Counted from the first letter of the stretch, positions 1-8,740 are shown. The stretch: DNA of 64,000 bases from Pseudofrankia saprophytica (GCF_000235425.2 NZ_KI912266.1:5031786-5095785); one strand, 5' to 3'. Notes: generated from the letters alone by a model not told the origin. Numbers and translations are program-made.

Positions 1-1
1 C

Positions 2-331
2 GCCGAGGACGTGGCGTCCGAAGACCTGGAGGAGTTCGTAGCGGAACAGGGCCGTTTCCACGGCGTCGTCGCCTCGCTGGTCTCCAACCGCGTGCTCGAA
101 CTGATCCTGCAGACCATGGGTCTGATCGTCAGCCACCACGTCGCCTCGACCGACGACCCGCGGGTGCTGCACGACCTCATCGCCGAGGGGCATCGCCAGC
201 TCGCCAAGGAGATCGCGACCGGGCACCCCAGGGCCGCACGCACGCTGATGGAGGAGCACATCGGCGAGATCAGCGCCTACAACCGCGAGCGGCTGGGCTC
301 GAAGGTCAACGATCTCATCGAGTGGCACTGA
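2..331 (+). CDS. GntR-family regulator, FCD ligand domain (C-terminal part)
   Basis: The reading frame is open from the window edge, so this is the C-terminal ~109 residues of a longer protein whose start lies outside. The helical sequence, with spaced His residues (SHHVAS, EGHRQL, EEHIGEI), fits the all-helical FCD effector-binding domain of FadR-type GntR regulators, which often bind a metal and a carboxylate ligand. The winged-helix DNA-binding part would be upstream. Being next to catabolic genes, it may regulate them, which is inference. Family call is fairly sure; the target is unknown. Confidence 0.7.
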   Translation, partial: AEDVASEDLEEFVAEQGRFHGVVASLVSNRVLELILQTMGLIVSHHVASTDDPRVLHDLIAEGHRQLAKEIATGHPRAARTLMEEHIGEISAYNRERLGSKVNDLIEWH

Positions 332-394
332 CGCAGGGCTGACCCACCGGGAGGAGATCCGACCGGCGGACCCGCCGCCGGTCGGATGACTCGC

Positions 395-1576
395 TCAGTC
401 GAGGTGGTAGATACGCGCGGCGTTGTCGTGAAGGATCTTGCGCAACACATCCCGCGGCAGGTCGGACAGTGCGCCCTCGATGAAGTGGTCGGGCCGCACC
501 GCCGCGGTCGCGGGGCCGGGCGACATGCTGGTCGGATGCGGGAAGTCCGTCTCGTACAGGATGTTGTCGGCGCCGAGGAGCTCGATCGCCTGCTTGGCGG
601 TCTCGTTCTCGAACCAGAAGCAGCCGTGGATCTGCCGCTGGAAGTACTCGCTCGGCAGCAGGTCGTACTCCGGGTGCTCGAGCGGCACGCCGCAGTTCTT
701 CCACTGCCAGTCCAGGGCGGCCAGCGCGTAGGGGATCCAGCCGACGCCGCTCTCGACGGAGACGAAGTTCAGCCGCGGGAAACGGTGGCAGATGCCGGCG
801 CAGATGAGGGTCGCGATGGTGCTGGCGTTGCCCATGAAGAAGGAGACGCCGACGGAGGCGTAGTTCGCGTGCAGCCCGTTGCTCGGAATGTTCTTCTCGA
901 TCAGCGACAGGTCACCCGAGGCGATGTGGAAGTTGACCGACTGGCCGACGTCCTGCGCGGTGGCCCAGAGTGGATCCCAGTGCGGGTCGGCGAGCATCGG
1001 CAGCCCGAAGAAGTCGGGCTGCTGCGCCATGATGATGCCCCGGTGGCCGGCCGCGGCCGTCCGCTCGACCTCCCGGCAGGTCGCCTCGATGTCCCAGAAC
1101 GGTAACGCGGTCATCGGCAGCAGGCGGCTCGGGTCCGCGCTCGCCCATTCCGTCTGCCAGTCGTTGTAGGCCTGGATGCAGCGCAGCATCAGCTCCGAGT
1201 TCTTCAGCCCGAGGAACTTCCCCATCCCGAACCCGGCCACGTTCGGGTAGAGCACCTGCGCCCAGATGCCGTACTCGTCCATCCGCTTCAACCGCTCCGG
1301 TGCGCTCCAGAGCGCCGGGTCGACGTCCGCCAGCCGCCGCGGGTGCTTTGGCGGGTACTCGTGCCATCCGGCCATCGCGCCGCCGGCGGTCGCCGACAGG
1401 CGCTCGTCACCGAAGTACCACGCCTCCTCCTGGAGCTCGTCGTCCCAGCGGGCGTGCGGCACCAGATTGCCCCACTTCTTCGTGGAAAGTCGCGAGGTCC
1501 ACAGGTCGGCGGGTTCGATGACATGCGTGTCAGTGTCGATCACCTTGATGTCGTCGATGACAGGCGACACGGCCAT
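395..1576 (-). CDS. amidohydrolase family 2 metal-dependent hydrolase
   Basis: This 393-residue protein has the hallmarks of the amidohydrolase-2 (PF04909) TIM barrel. It has an N-terminal metal-binding DTDTHVIEP motif near residue 14, a central His in NFHIASGD, and a C-terminal YETDFPHP motif carrying the catalytic Asp. Members act as decarboxylases or hydrolases on aromatic or cyclic acids, and many actinobacterial paralogues sit in steroid or aromatic catabolic clusters. The start has a strong AGGAGG site about 7 bases upstream. A perfect 14-bp palindrome lies about 90 bases before the start and could be its operator. The substrate cannot be read from the sequence. Confidence 0.85.
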   Translation of the reverse strand: MAVSPVIDDIKVIDTDTHVIEPADLWTSRLSTKKWGNLVPHARWDDELQEEAWYFGDERLSATAGGAMAGWHEYPPKHPRRLADVDPALWSAPERLKRMDEYGIWAQVLYPNVAGFGMGKFLGLKNSELMLRCIQAYNDWQTEWASADPSRLLPMTALPFWDIEATCREVERTAAAGHRGIIMAQQPDFFGLPMLADPHWDPLWATAQDVGQSVNFHIASGDLSLIEKNIPSNGLHANYASVGVSFFMGNASTIATLICAGICHRFPRLNFVSVESGVGWIPYALAALDWQWKNCGVPLEHPEYDLLPSEYFQRQIHGCFWFENETAKQAIELLGADNILYETDFPHPTSMSPGPATAAVRPDHFIEGALSDLPRDVLRKILHDNAARIYHLD

Positions 1577-1666
1577 AGGTCAGCCTCCTGGAGGTCCGGG
1601 AAACAGCGGAAAGCCCCAGGGACGGGCTGTGTGCCAACGCGTCAACCCAGGTACAGTTTTAGGCTA

Positions 1667-1680
1667 TTCCTCATGAGGAA
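1667..1680. promoter_or_regulatory. palindromic operator candidate (site A)
   Basis: TTCCTCATGAGGAA is a perfect 14-bp palindrome in an AT-richer stretch upstream of the minus-strand amidohydrolase gene. Its core TTCCTCATGA differs by one base from TTCATCATGA, found at 3768-3782 and at 18526-18537 (reverse strand). The shared placement in promoter regions suggests one regulator; its identity is unknown. Confidence 0.5.
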
Positions 1681-1697
1681 AACGAGCAAGGCGCGCG

Positions 1698-1734
1698 GTC
1701 GCCACCGCCGGTCATCGGTACCGGCGGTGGCGAC
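1698..1734 (-). terminator. 14-bp stem-loop downstream of SDR gene
   Basis: GTCGCCACCGCCGG and its exact reverse complement flank a 9-base loop. The element follows the stop codon of the minus-strand SDR gene, and on that strand is followed after about 10 bases by a short T-run (CGTTTTCC). The same stem plus flanking bases recurs at 10642-10676, also just after a minus-strand stop. It is most likely an intrinsic terminator, possibly spread as a repeat. Confidence 0.6.
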
Positions 1735-1844
1735 GCCTTCTCGGCCGCGCTACGGTCCACCCACGAACGCACCGCCGGGCTGCCCGGGCGGGTTCCTGGG
1801 TCAGGTGACCCACCGCTCGCTCGGACGGGCTCGGTTCCCGGCCC

Positions 1845-2633
1845 TCAACCCGCGTAGGGCACGACCGCCTGGCCTCCGTCCACGGGGAGCACCGCGCCGG
1901 TGGTGAAGCTCGACCCGGGTCCGGCGAAATACAGCGCCGCACCGACGATCTCGCCTGGCCGGCCGCCCCGGCCCAGCGGGAACCGGGCAGCCATCTCCTC
2001 GAACGCGGGCATGTCCCAGGCCTTGCTGATGTCGGTGAGGAACGGCCCGGCCATGATGGTGTTCACCCGGACCGACGGCCCGAACGCCTGGGCGAAGCCG
2101 GCGGTCAGGACGTTGAGACCCGCCTTGGCCGCGGCGTACGGGAGGTCGGTCGGCGTGGGCCGGACCGACGCGACGCTGCTGATGTTGATGATCGAGCCGC
2201 CGCCGGAGGCGGCCATCCGGGCGCCGACGAGCGCGGTGAGCCGGAACGGCCCCTTCAGGTTGACTCCGATGACCTTGTCGAAGAGTTCCTCGCTCACCTG
2301 GTCGAGGCTGGGGTAGAGCGGTGCCATGCCGGCGTTGTTCACCAGGATGTCGAGTCCGCCGGCCTCGTCGTAGACGGCGTCCACCAGCCGACCGAGGCCG
2401 TCCCAGTCGCCCACGTGCGTCGGATACGAGAAGGCGCGGACGTCGGTGGTCTTGCGCACCTCGTCGGCAAGCGCCTCGCATGCCTGCGCCTTCCTGCTGA
2501 CGATCGCCACGTCGGCGCCTGCCTCGGCGAACGCCAGCACCATCTCCCTGCCAAGCCCCCGGCTACCACCCGTCACCAGGGCCAGCCTGCCCGCGAGTGG
2601 CCGGTCGCCGCCCGCCGCCTGATCCCGTAACAC
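1845..2633 (-). CDS. short-chain dehydrogenase/reductase (SDR)
   Basis: This is a 262-residue classical SDR. The Rossmann motif VTGGSRGLG lies near residue 20, NNAG near 95, the catalytic Ser in INISSVAS, and the YAAAK catalytic Tyr/Lys near 165. The family oxidises or reduces alcohols and ketones with NAD(P). I chose the GTG at 2633 because an AGGAG site lies about 8 bases upstream; an open frame extends further but reads as GC-rich noise overlapping the next SDR gene. It is in the same direction as that gene and probably co-transcribed with it. Likely role is beta-hydroxyacyl-CoA or ring-hydroxyl oxidation in a catabolic pathway (inferred). Confidence 0.85.
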   Translation of the reverse strand: MLRDQAAGGDRPLAGRLALVTGGSRGLGREMVLAFAEAGADVAIVSRKAQACEALADEVRKTTDVRAFSYPTHVGDWDGLGRLVDAVYDEAGGLDILVNNAGMAPLYPSLDQVSEELFDKVIGVNLKGPFRLTALVGARMAASGGGSIINISSVASVRPTPTDLPYAAAKAGLNVLTAGFAQAFGPSVRVNTIMAGPFLTDISKAWDMPAFEEMAARFPLGRGGRPGEIVGAALYFAGPGSSFTTGAVLPVDGGQAVVPYAG

Positions 2634-2715
2634 CTCGTCGTCTCCTTCTCTGGACCCAGGACCGTCGGCCCGGGAACTGATGATCAGGTCTGTGTGGCGT
2701 GGAGCGCAGCGGGCC

Positions 2716-3579
2716 TCACCACAGGGACTCGCCGCCGTCGACGACGAGGCTGACGCCGGTGACGAACCGGGCGGCCGGACTGCACAGGTACACCGCCGCC
2801 GCCGCCATGTCCTGCGCGGTGCCCGCCCGGCCGAGCGGTACCGACGCCGACGCCTCGGCGAAGACCTCCGGATTTCCCTCCAGCGCCAACGGGGTCGCGG
2901 TGATGCCGGGGAGCAGCGCGTTGACCCGGATCTGGCGGCTGGCCAGCTCGTAGGCGGCGACCCGGACGAGCTGGTTGAGACCCGCCTTGGTGACCGAGTA
3001 CGCGAGACGCCCGGGACGGACGCCGAGCGAGCGGATCGACGAGACGACCAGGATGGCGCGGTTCGCGCCGCCGTCCGCCGGCCCGTCGTCCGCCGGGCCG
3101 CCGTCCGCCGATCCACCGCCGGCCAGCATCGCCTGCGCCGCCCGCTGGCAGCCGAGGAAGGTCCCGGTGAGGTTCAGCGCGATGGTCTGGTTCCACTCCT
3201 CGAGCGGGATCTCGAGGAATGGCCGCATGATCCCGCTGCCCGCGTTGGCGACGTAGACGTCGAGGCGGGGGAAGGTGGCCTGGATGGCACCGAACAGCTG
3301 CTCGATCGAGTCGGTGTCGCTGGTATCCGCACGGGTGGTCACCACGACCTGGTCGGCGCCAGCCCGCCTGCGCAACGCGTCGCCAGCTCGATCGAGATCG
3401 TCGGCGTTACGGGCAACGATCATCACGTTCGCTCCGGCGGCGACGAAGCCCTCCGCGATGCCGAGGCCGATCCCCTTGCTTCCACCGGTCACCACCGTCC
3501 AGAGACCGTCCAGTCGGTGATCCGCCGGCTCCGCCGCTCGTCCGCGCTCCGCGAGCAGCGCCCCGTTGACATCGTTCAT
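2716..3579 (-). CDS. short-chain dehydrogenase/reductase with repetitive insertion
   Basis: A 287-residue SDR with VTGGSKGIG (residues ~31-39), the variant VANAGSG in place of NNAG, the active-site Ser in VVSSIRS, YSVTK (~200) and a C-terminal VVDGGESLW. Before the catalytic Ser it carries a low-complexity Gly/Ala/Asp insertion of about 17 residues (GGSADGGPADDGPADGG), encoded by short GC repeats near 3060-3115, which is unusual at this position in the fold. It lies 82 bases upstream of the other SDR gene and shares its direction. The ATG at 3579 is supported by the conserved distance to the Rossmann motif, although the N-terminal ~28 residues are variable. Confidence 0.85.
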   Translation of the reverse strand: MNDVNGALLAERGRAAEPADHRLDGLWTVVTGGSKGIGLGIAEGFVAAGANVMIVARNADDLDRAGDALRRRAGADQVVVTTRADTSDTDSIEQLFGAIQATFPRLDVYVANAGSGIMRPFLEIPLEEWNQTIALNLTGTFLGCQRAAQAMLAGGGSADGGPADDGPADGGANRAILVVSSIRSLGVRPGRLAYSVTKAGLNQLVRVAAYELASRQIRVNALLPGITATPLALEGNPEVFAEASASVPLGRAGTAQDMAAAAVYLCSPAARFVTGVSLVVDGGESLW

Positions 3580-3767
3580 GGCCTGGGCCTCCCTGCCGGC
3601 GCGCCGGGCGGCACGGCCATGGCGCGAGGCCGAAGATTCGTCATTGATGCCTCACTCTCCCCGGCCAGAGACAGCGGCCGTTCCCCGGGGCCCGAGGCGG
3701 CGGCGCGCCGCCGACTCCCCAGCTCCCGGCGCCGGCCTGCCTCATGACCATCCGAGCGCTTGCGGTC

Positions 3768-3782
3768 TTTCATCATGAGAAA
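3768..3782. promoter_or_regulatory. operator candidate (site B) in divergent promoter region
   Basis: TTTCATCATGAGAAA has matching outer arms TTTC and GAAA. It lies in the ~355-base gap between the minus-strand SDR gene and the plus-strand CoA-transferase gene, followed by the AT-rich AATAGAGTGTAACG. It contains TTCATCATGA, also found near 18530 and, with one change, at 1667. Apart from this the gap (3580-3934) shows no coding sequence that I trust. Confidence 0.5.
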
Positions 3783-3934
3783 TAGAGTGTAACGTGTCAC
3801 ACGGCGCGGGTGCATCACTCGCGCATCCGGCCAGTGTCGGCCGCTCAGCCGTTTCCGCGGGGCCACCCGGGTGGCCAGTCGCTGTCGCTGTCGCCAGCCG
3901 CCCGACGTGTGCAATCGACCACGAGGAGGACGAG

Positions 3935-5389
3935 GTGGAGGTTGGGCAGGTCTGTCCGGATGGAGGGAGCGGTGCCCTCCGCTCGGGTGATCGCACCGAG
4001 CGCCGGGCCATCGGGTCCACGCGGATCGGAAGCCGCCTGGACCCCGATCTGCCGCGCTCGTCGATGCTGCCTGAAGGTGATGGAACACGTACCGATCCGT
4101 TGGTCGACGACGGCACCCGACGGCCGCGGACACGGCGCGGGCCACTCTCCGGAATCCGGGTAGCCGACTTCTGCTGGATGGGCGTCGGCTCGGTGGCCAC
4201 GCGGATGCTGGCCGACTTCGGCGCCGAGGTCATCAAGATCGAGAACCGTGCCCGCCTGGACACGCCGCGGCGCCTTCCCATCTACAAGGACGATCCCCGG
4301 TCCTACGGAAACGAGGACCCGAACCCGGACCCGAACAAGGGCGGCCTGTTCAACAACTACTGCCGCAACAAGCTCGGCGTCACCATCAACATGCGCTCGC
4401 CGCGGGGCCACGAACTGGCCGAGAAGCTGATCGCGAAGAGCAGCGTCGTGACCGAGAACTTCGCTCCCGGGGTCATGGAGCGATGGGGGCTGACCTACGA
4501 GCGGATCCAGGAGCTCTCCCCGGAGGCCATCTACGCGCACATGAGCGGGTTCGGCCAGACCGGCCCGCACAGCTCCTACCGCAGCTACGGCCCAATTGTC
4601 CAGGCGGTCAGCGGCCTGACGTTCATCAGCGGGCTTCCCGACCGGGAACCGTCCGGCTGGGGCTTCTCCTATATGGACAACCAGGCGGCCTACTACAACA
4701 GCGCCGCGCTGCTCATGGCCATCATGCACCGTAACGCGACCGGAAAGGGCAACCAGATCGATGTCTCGGCCGTCGAGGCCGGCGTCAGCCTGCTCGGTCC
4801 CGACCTGCTCGACGTCATCGTCAACTCACGGCCGACCCGGCGCCCCAGCTTCCCACCGGGTAACCGCCTGCAGTATCCACAGGCCGCGCCGCATGGCGTG
4901 TACCCGTGTACCGGCGAGGACCGGTGGGTCGCCATCGCGGTCTTCGACGACGCCGACTGGGAACGGCTCGTCGAAATCATGGGCAGCCCGGCCTGGGCGT
5001 CCGCTCCCCGCTTCGGGAGCCAGCAGGACCGGTTCGACAACCAGGATGCGCTCGACGGCCACCTGTCGGAGTGGACGAGAAGCCGCGAGCCGCACGAGGT
5101 GATGCATCTGCTGCAGCGCGGTGGCGTCTGTGCCGGGGCAGTTCAGGATGCGCGTGATCTGAACGAGGTCGACCCGCAGGTCGCGCACTACGACCTGTTC
5201 TTCGAGCTCGACCATCCCGTGATCGGGCCTGCCCGCTTCGAAGGCAATCCGATGAGGTTCTCGCGCATCGAACAGGACAACTGGCGCTCGGCCCCGCTGC
5301 TCGGCGAGGACAACTCCTACGTCTTCACCGAGATCCTCGGCCTCTCCGACGACGAGGTGCGCGAACTCGCCGCCGTGGGCGCGATCTAG
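3935..5389 (+). CDS. CaiB/BaiF family III CoA-transferase (catalytic Asp present)
   Basis: A ~484-residue family III CoA-transferase, which moves CoA between carboxylic acids through aspartyl-CoA chemistry. Family features are GIRVADF near the N-terminus, ADFGAEVIKIE, NKLGVTINM, SGFGQTGPHSSY, the expected catalytic Asp in FSYMDNQAAYY, and TGKGNQIDVSAVEA. The GTG at 3935 has a strong GAGGAGGA site about 5 bases upstream; the frame is open further but without a good site, and ATG 4064 is a later alternative. It precedes a second CaiB gene in the same direction, suggesting a two-subunit enzyme or sequential activation steps. The substrate is unknown; a carboxylic acid in lipid catabolism is likely. 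Confidence 0.85.
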   Translation: MEVGQVCPDGGSGALRSGDRTERRAIGSTRIGSRLDPDLPRSSMLPEGDGTRTDPLVDDGTRRPRTRRGPLSGIRVADFCWMGVGSVATRMLADFGAEVIKIENRARLDTPRRLPIYKDDPRSYGNEDPNPDPNKGGLFNNYCRNKLGVTINMRSPRGHELAEKLIAKSSVVTENFAPGVMERWGLTYERIQELSPEAIYAHMSGFGQTGPHSSYRSYGPIVQAVSGLTFISGLPDREPSGWGFSYMDNQAAYYNSAALLMAIMHRNATGKGNQIDVSAVEAGVSLLGPDLLDVIVNSRPTRRPSFPPGNRLQYPQAAPHGVYPCTGEDRWVAIAVFDDADWERLVEIMGSPAWASAPRFGSQQDRFDNQDALDGHLSEWTRSREPHEVMHLLQRGGVCAGAVQDARDLNEVDPQVAHYDLFFELDHPVIGPARFEGNPMRFSRIEQDNWRSAPLLGEDNSYVFTEILGLSDDEVRELAAVGAI

Positions 5390-5519
5390 CCGGGGCGCCG
5401 GTCGCGAACAACGAGCCTTTTCCATACAACAGGATCCGACGGGAAGGCAAGGCGCCTGACGGAGTGCCGGAAAAGGCTCAACAGCTGATCATTTGTTTCG
5501 GCCATATGAAAGGCCAGAA

Positions 5520-6746
5520 ATGAGCGAAACCGACGGGCGGGGTGCCGCGCCCTACACGGGGCTCGTCGTCGTCGAACTAGCTGACGACCCCGCCGGCGAA
5601 CAGACCGGAAAGCAGCTTGCCGAGCTCGGCGCCGACGTCATCAAGGTGGAACCACCAGAAGGATCGCGGTCCAGGCGGACCGGGCCGTTCGCCAGGGACG
5701 TCGTTGGGGTCGACACCAGTCTGACGTTCTGGACGTACAACGCCGGCAAGCGCAGCGTCATCCTCGACGGGTCCGCCTCCGGCCGAGCGGCCCTGCGGGC
5801 CCTGATCGCCAAGGCGGACGTCCTGCTGGCCACTCTGCGGCCGAGCGAGCTCGCCGCGGCCGGGCTGGACTACCAGCAGCTGCTCGAGACCCACCCGCGC
5901 CTGGTGATCATGTCGGTCACCCCGTTCGGCCTGGAGGGCCCATGGGCCGGCTACCGTACGTCCGACCTCGTCGGACTCGCCGCGGGTGGCCCGCTGATGA
6001 GCTGCGGCTACGACGATCACTCGATTCCGCCGATCAGGCCTGGCGGCAACCAGGGTTATCAGACGGCGGCGAGCTTCGCCCACTGTGGCCTGCTGCTGGC
6101 GTTGATCGAGCGGCAGCAGACCGGCACCGGCCAGCTGGTGGACGTGTCGATGCACTGTTCGCTCGCCGTCAGCGGCGAGCTGGCGAACCCGTACTGGTTC
6201 TATCCCAAGGTCCTGGTGCAGCGGCAGACCAGTCGGCATGCACAGCCGGAAATGACGCAGCCGGCGCTGTTTCGCTGCGCGGACGACCGATGGATCTATT
6301 TCGCGCTCATCCTGGCCGAGCAGAAGCCGTGGGAGGCCCTGGTCGATTGGATGGCCAGCCTGGACCTGGCTGTGGACCTGACCGATGCCGAATATTCAGA
6401 CCTGACCTACCGGCAGCAGAACTTCTATCACGTGCAGGAGCTCATCGAGGTGTTCTTCCTCCTCATGGACTCCGCCACGGCCTACCACGAGGGGCAGCGG
6501 CGCGGCCTGCCCATCGGGCCGGTGCAGGCGCCGGAGGACCTGCTCGACGACCCCCATCTCGCGGCACGGAACTTCTTCGCGCCGTTCTCCGATGACCAGG
6601 GGGCCACCGCGCTTGTTCCCACCAGCCCCTTCCGGTTCTCCTCGTTCGCCGTCCCGTCCCCCAGGCGTGCTCCGAGACTGGGCGAGAACACGGCGGAGAT
6701 CCTCGCCGACCTGGGCGAGGCACAACATCGCGGGATACCCGGGTGA
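5520..6746 (+). CDS. CaiB/BaiF family III CoA-transferase homologue (catalytic Asp missing)
   Basis: A 408-residue paralogue of the upstream gene with the family pattern VVELADDPAGEQ, ELGADVIKVEPPEG, NAGKRSVILD and TGTGQLVDVSMH. Where the neighbour has YMDNQAAYY this protein reads RPGGNQGYQ, so by my alignment the nucleophilic Asp is replaced by Gly. It may be a non-catalytic partner of the first transferase; heteromeric family III enzymes such as BbsEF are known. The ATG at 5520 is chosen because GAAAGG lies about 6 bases upstream; a TTG at 5493 would add nine residues. The gene lies about 130 bases after its partner. Confidence 0.8.
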   Translation: MSETDGRGAAPYTGLVVVELADDPAGEQTGKQLAELGADVIKVEPPEGSRSRRTGPFARDVVGVDTSLTFWTYNAGKRSVILDGSASGRAALRALIAKADVLLATLRPSELAAAGLDYQQLLETHPRLVIMSVTPFGLEGPWAGYRTSDLVGLAAGGPLMSCGYDDHSIPPIRPGGNQGYQTAASFAHCGLLLALIERQQTGTGQLVDVSMHCSLAVSGELANPYWFYPKVLVQRQTSRHAQPEMTQPALFRCADDRWIYFALILAEQKPWEALVDWMASLDLAVDLTDAEYSDLTYRQQNFYHVQELIEVFFLLMDSATAYHEGQRRGLPIGPVQAPEDLLDDPHLAARNFFAPFSDDQGATALVPTSPFRFSSFAVPSPRRAPRLGENTAEILADLGEAQHRGIPG

Positions 6747-6786
6747 GGCGTGGACCTGGGTTCATCGGACGAGGAGGAAGCGAAGC

Positions 6787-7203
6787 GTGACGAAGAGCCG
6801 ACCGATCGACGACGGGCTTTTCATCCAGACCGACGACGGCCCGCGGCTCGTCGGCAGCAGCTGCCGGTCCTGCGGGACGACGACGTTCCCGCGGCAGCAG
6901 TCGTGCCCGAAGTGCACCCGGGTGGACATGGCCGACAGCGTTCTGCCCCGCCGTGGCGCCCTCTGGTCGTTCACCGTTCAGGGCTTCCGGCCCAAGCCGC
7001 CCTACGCGGGCCCGGCCGAGTTCGTCCCGTACGGCGTCGGATACGTCGAGCTGCCCGGCGCGGTCCTCGTGGAGGCGGTGCTCACCGAGAACGACCCGGA
7101 GCGCCTGCACATCGGGGACGAGATGGAGCTGGTTCTCCGGCCGCTGCGGCGCGACGAGGACGGAACCGAGGTCCTCACCTTTGCGTTCGCACCAGCCCGC
7201 TAA
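6787..7203 (+). CDS. DUF35 / Zn-ribbon OB-fold protein
   Basis: A 138-residue protein with an N-terminal rubredoxin-like zinc ribbon (CRSCG near residue 27 and CPKC about 14 residues later) followed by the OB-fold typical of DUF35/ChsH2-type proteins (VPYGVGYVELPGAVLVEAVL). These proteins pair with thiolase-like or MaoC-like enzymes and hold the acyl-CoA ligand; the Ltp2-ChsH2 aldolase of steroid side-chain degradation is the best-known case. Here a thiolase-like gene follows, which supports such a complex. Start is GTG with GAGGAGG about 9 bases upstream. Confidence 0.85.
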   Translation: MTKSRPIDDGLFIQTDDGPRLVGSSCRSCGTTTFPRQQSCPKCTRVDMADSVLPRRGALWSFTVQGFRPKPPYAGPAEFVPYGVGYVELPGAVLVEAVLTENDPERLHIGDEMELVLRPLRRDEDGTEVLTFAFAPAR

Positions 7204-7233
7204 CAGGCCGAAGGGCCCGCGATCATAGCGGGT

Positions 7234-7270
7234 CCCATCGGATCGCTCGCTTCGCTCCCGATCCGATGGG
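7234..7270. terminator. perfect 12-bp stem-loop between DUF35 and thiolase-like genes
   Basis: CCCATCGGATCG and its exact reverse complement CGATCCGATGGG flank a 13-base loop, 30 bases after the DUF35 stop. A smaller hairpin (CCCGC/GCGGG) precedes it. No U-run follows, so it could be a partial terminator, an mRNA-processing or stability element, or a protein site. The next gene starts about 100 bases downstream with its own ribosome site. Confidence 0.5.
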
Positions 7271-7373
7271 CTACGTGCGGCCGCACGCCCGGAGGCCGCG
7301 GTCCCAGTGACGTGAGAGGGGAACCTGCGATCGCCCGGGCATCCGGGCCGTTCTTCAAGGAAAGGGGCACGTC

Positions 7374-8516
7374 GTGGACGTCGCCATCGTGGGAGTCGGC
7401 ATACATCCGTTCGGCCGCCATGAAGGGGTGAGCGGGCGGCAACAGGGAGCCCATGCGATCCGGGAGGCACTGAAAGACGCCGGCGTGTCCTGGACGGATA
7501 TCCAGTTCGCCGTGGGTGGCAGCCACGCGGCCGGCGACGCCGACTCGCTCGTGTCCGACGTCGGGCTGACCGCCCTTCCGTTCGTCAACGTCTACAACGG
7601 GTGCGCGACCGGTGGCAGCTCGCTCATCATGGCCGACAGCCTCATCCGGTCCGGGGCACACGACCTCGGAATAGTCGTCGGGTTCGACAAGCACCCGCGG
7701 GGGGCCTTCGACACCGATCCGGCCACTCTGGGGATCGGAAGCTGGTACGGCGAGACCGGTCTCATGCTCACCACCCAGTTCTTCGGGATGAAGGCGCAGC
7801 GTTACCTGCATGACCACGGCATAAGCCGCTCCGCGTTGGCCAAGGTCGCGGCCAAGGCCTACCACAACGGGTCGCTGAACCCCAACGCCTGGCGGCGCGT
7901 CCCGCTCAGCGAGGAAGAGATCAACGCCTCGGCGATGCTGAGCCACCCGCTGACCCAGTACATGTTCTGCTCACCGGGAGAGGGCGGGGTGGCGCTGGTG
8001 CTCTGCCGGGCCGACCGCGCCCGTAAGTACACCGACGCACCGGTCTACCTCCGCTCCGCGGTACTGCGCTCGCGGCTGTTCGGCTCGTTCGAGGTGTTCA
8101 GCCCGTGGCTCGCGGTGGAACGGGCGGAGAGCCCTTCCGAGCAGGCCTCGCGCGCGGCCTTCGAGGCAGCCGGGATCGGCCCGGCCGAGGTCGACCTCGC
8201 CCAGGTCCAGGACACCGACTCCGGAACGGAGATCTCCCACCTCGCCGAATGCGGCCTGTGCAAGCACGGCGAACAGGAAGAGCTCCTGCGCACCGGCGCG
8301 ACCAGCATCGGCGGCAGCCTGCCGGTCAACACCGACGGCGGGTGCATCGCGAACGGAGAGCCGATCGGGGCGTCGGGTCTCCGCCAGATCCACGAGAACG
8401 TGGTGCAGCTGCGCGGGGCCGCCGGCGCACGGCAGGTACCCGGCGAACCGAAGGTCGCGTTCAGCCACGTGTACGGCGCACCGGGCGTCAGCGCCTGCAC
8501 CGTGATCACGACCTGA
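7374..8516 (+). CDS. thiolase-like enzyme (lipid-transfer protein / Ltp2-type aldolase family)
   Basis: A 380-residue member of the SCP2-thiolase/lipid-transfer family. The usual thiolase nucleophile is present (YNGCATGGSSL, Cys ~77). The C-terminal HPxGASG motif reads GEPIGASG, with His replaced by Glu, and the second catalytic Cys region reads SHVYGAPGVSAC. These changes argue against ordinary thiolysis and resemble the Ltp2 retro-aldolase group, which uses tyrosines. The adjacent DUF35 gene is the expected partner. Start is GTG 7374 with an AAAGGGG-like site. Likely role is side-chain C-C cleavage of an acyl-CoA intermediate; the substrate is inferred only. Confidence 0.8.
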   Translation: MDVAIVGVGIHPFGRHEGVSGRQQGAHAIREALKDAGVSWTDIQFAVGGSHAAGDADSLVSDVGLTALPFVNVYNGCATGGSSLIMADSLIRSGAHDLGIVVGFDKHPRGAFDTDPATLGIGSWYGETGLMLTTQFFGMKAQRYLHDHGISRSALAKVAAKAYHNGSLNPNAWRRVPLSEEEINASAMLSHPLTQYMFCSPGEGGVALVLCRADRARKYTDAPVYLRSAVLRSRLFGSFEVFSPWLAVERAESPSEQASRAAFEAAGIGPAEVDLAQVQDTDSGTEISHLAECGLCKHGEQEELLRTGATSIGGSLPVNTDGGCIANGEPIGASGLRQIHENVVQLRGAAGARQVPGEPKVAFSHVYGAPGVSACTVITT

Positions 8517-8740
8517 TCTTGAGCGCCGGGATCCGAGACAGGTGCCGCCAGAGCGTCGGACAGGTAGTCAGGCTGCCTGCTGATCGTTTCTGTGGCTGGC
8601 GATGACGTGGAGGTTGTGGACGAGGGCGGTGCGGCGTAGGTCGAACAGCAACTCGGACGTGTGACTGAGGAGCCCTCGCTCGCCGAGCATCCGAGCGGGC
8701 CCGGTGCTCTGCGCTTCCATCGTGCCAGGTGTCTGGGCGC

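Noticed and set aside
1845..3116. 423-codon minus frame extending the SDR gene upstream
   Set aside because: The first ~160 codons are Arg/Ser/Pro noise antisense-shifted over the next SDR gene; GTG 2633 has the ribosome site and family start.
3845..4729. 294-codon minus-strand frame opposite the first CoA-transferase
   Set aside because: It is a mirror of the GC-rich codon pattern of a clear CaiB gene and has no recognisable domain.
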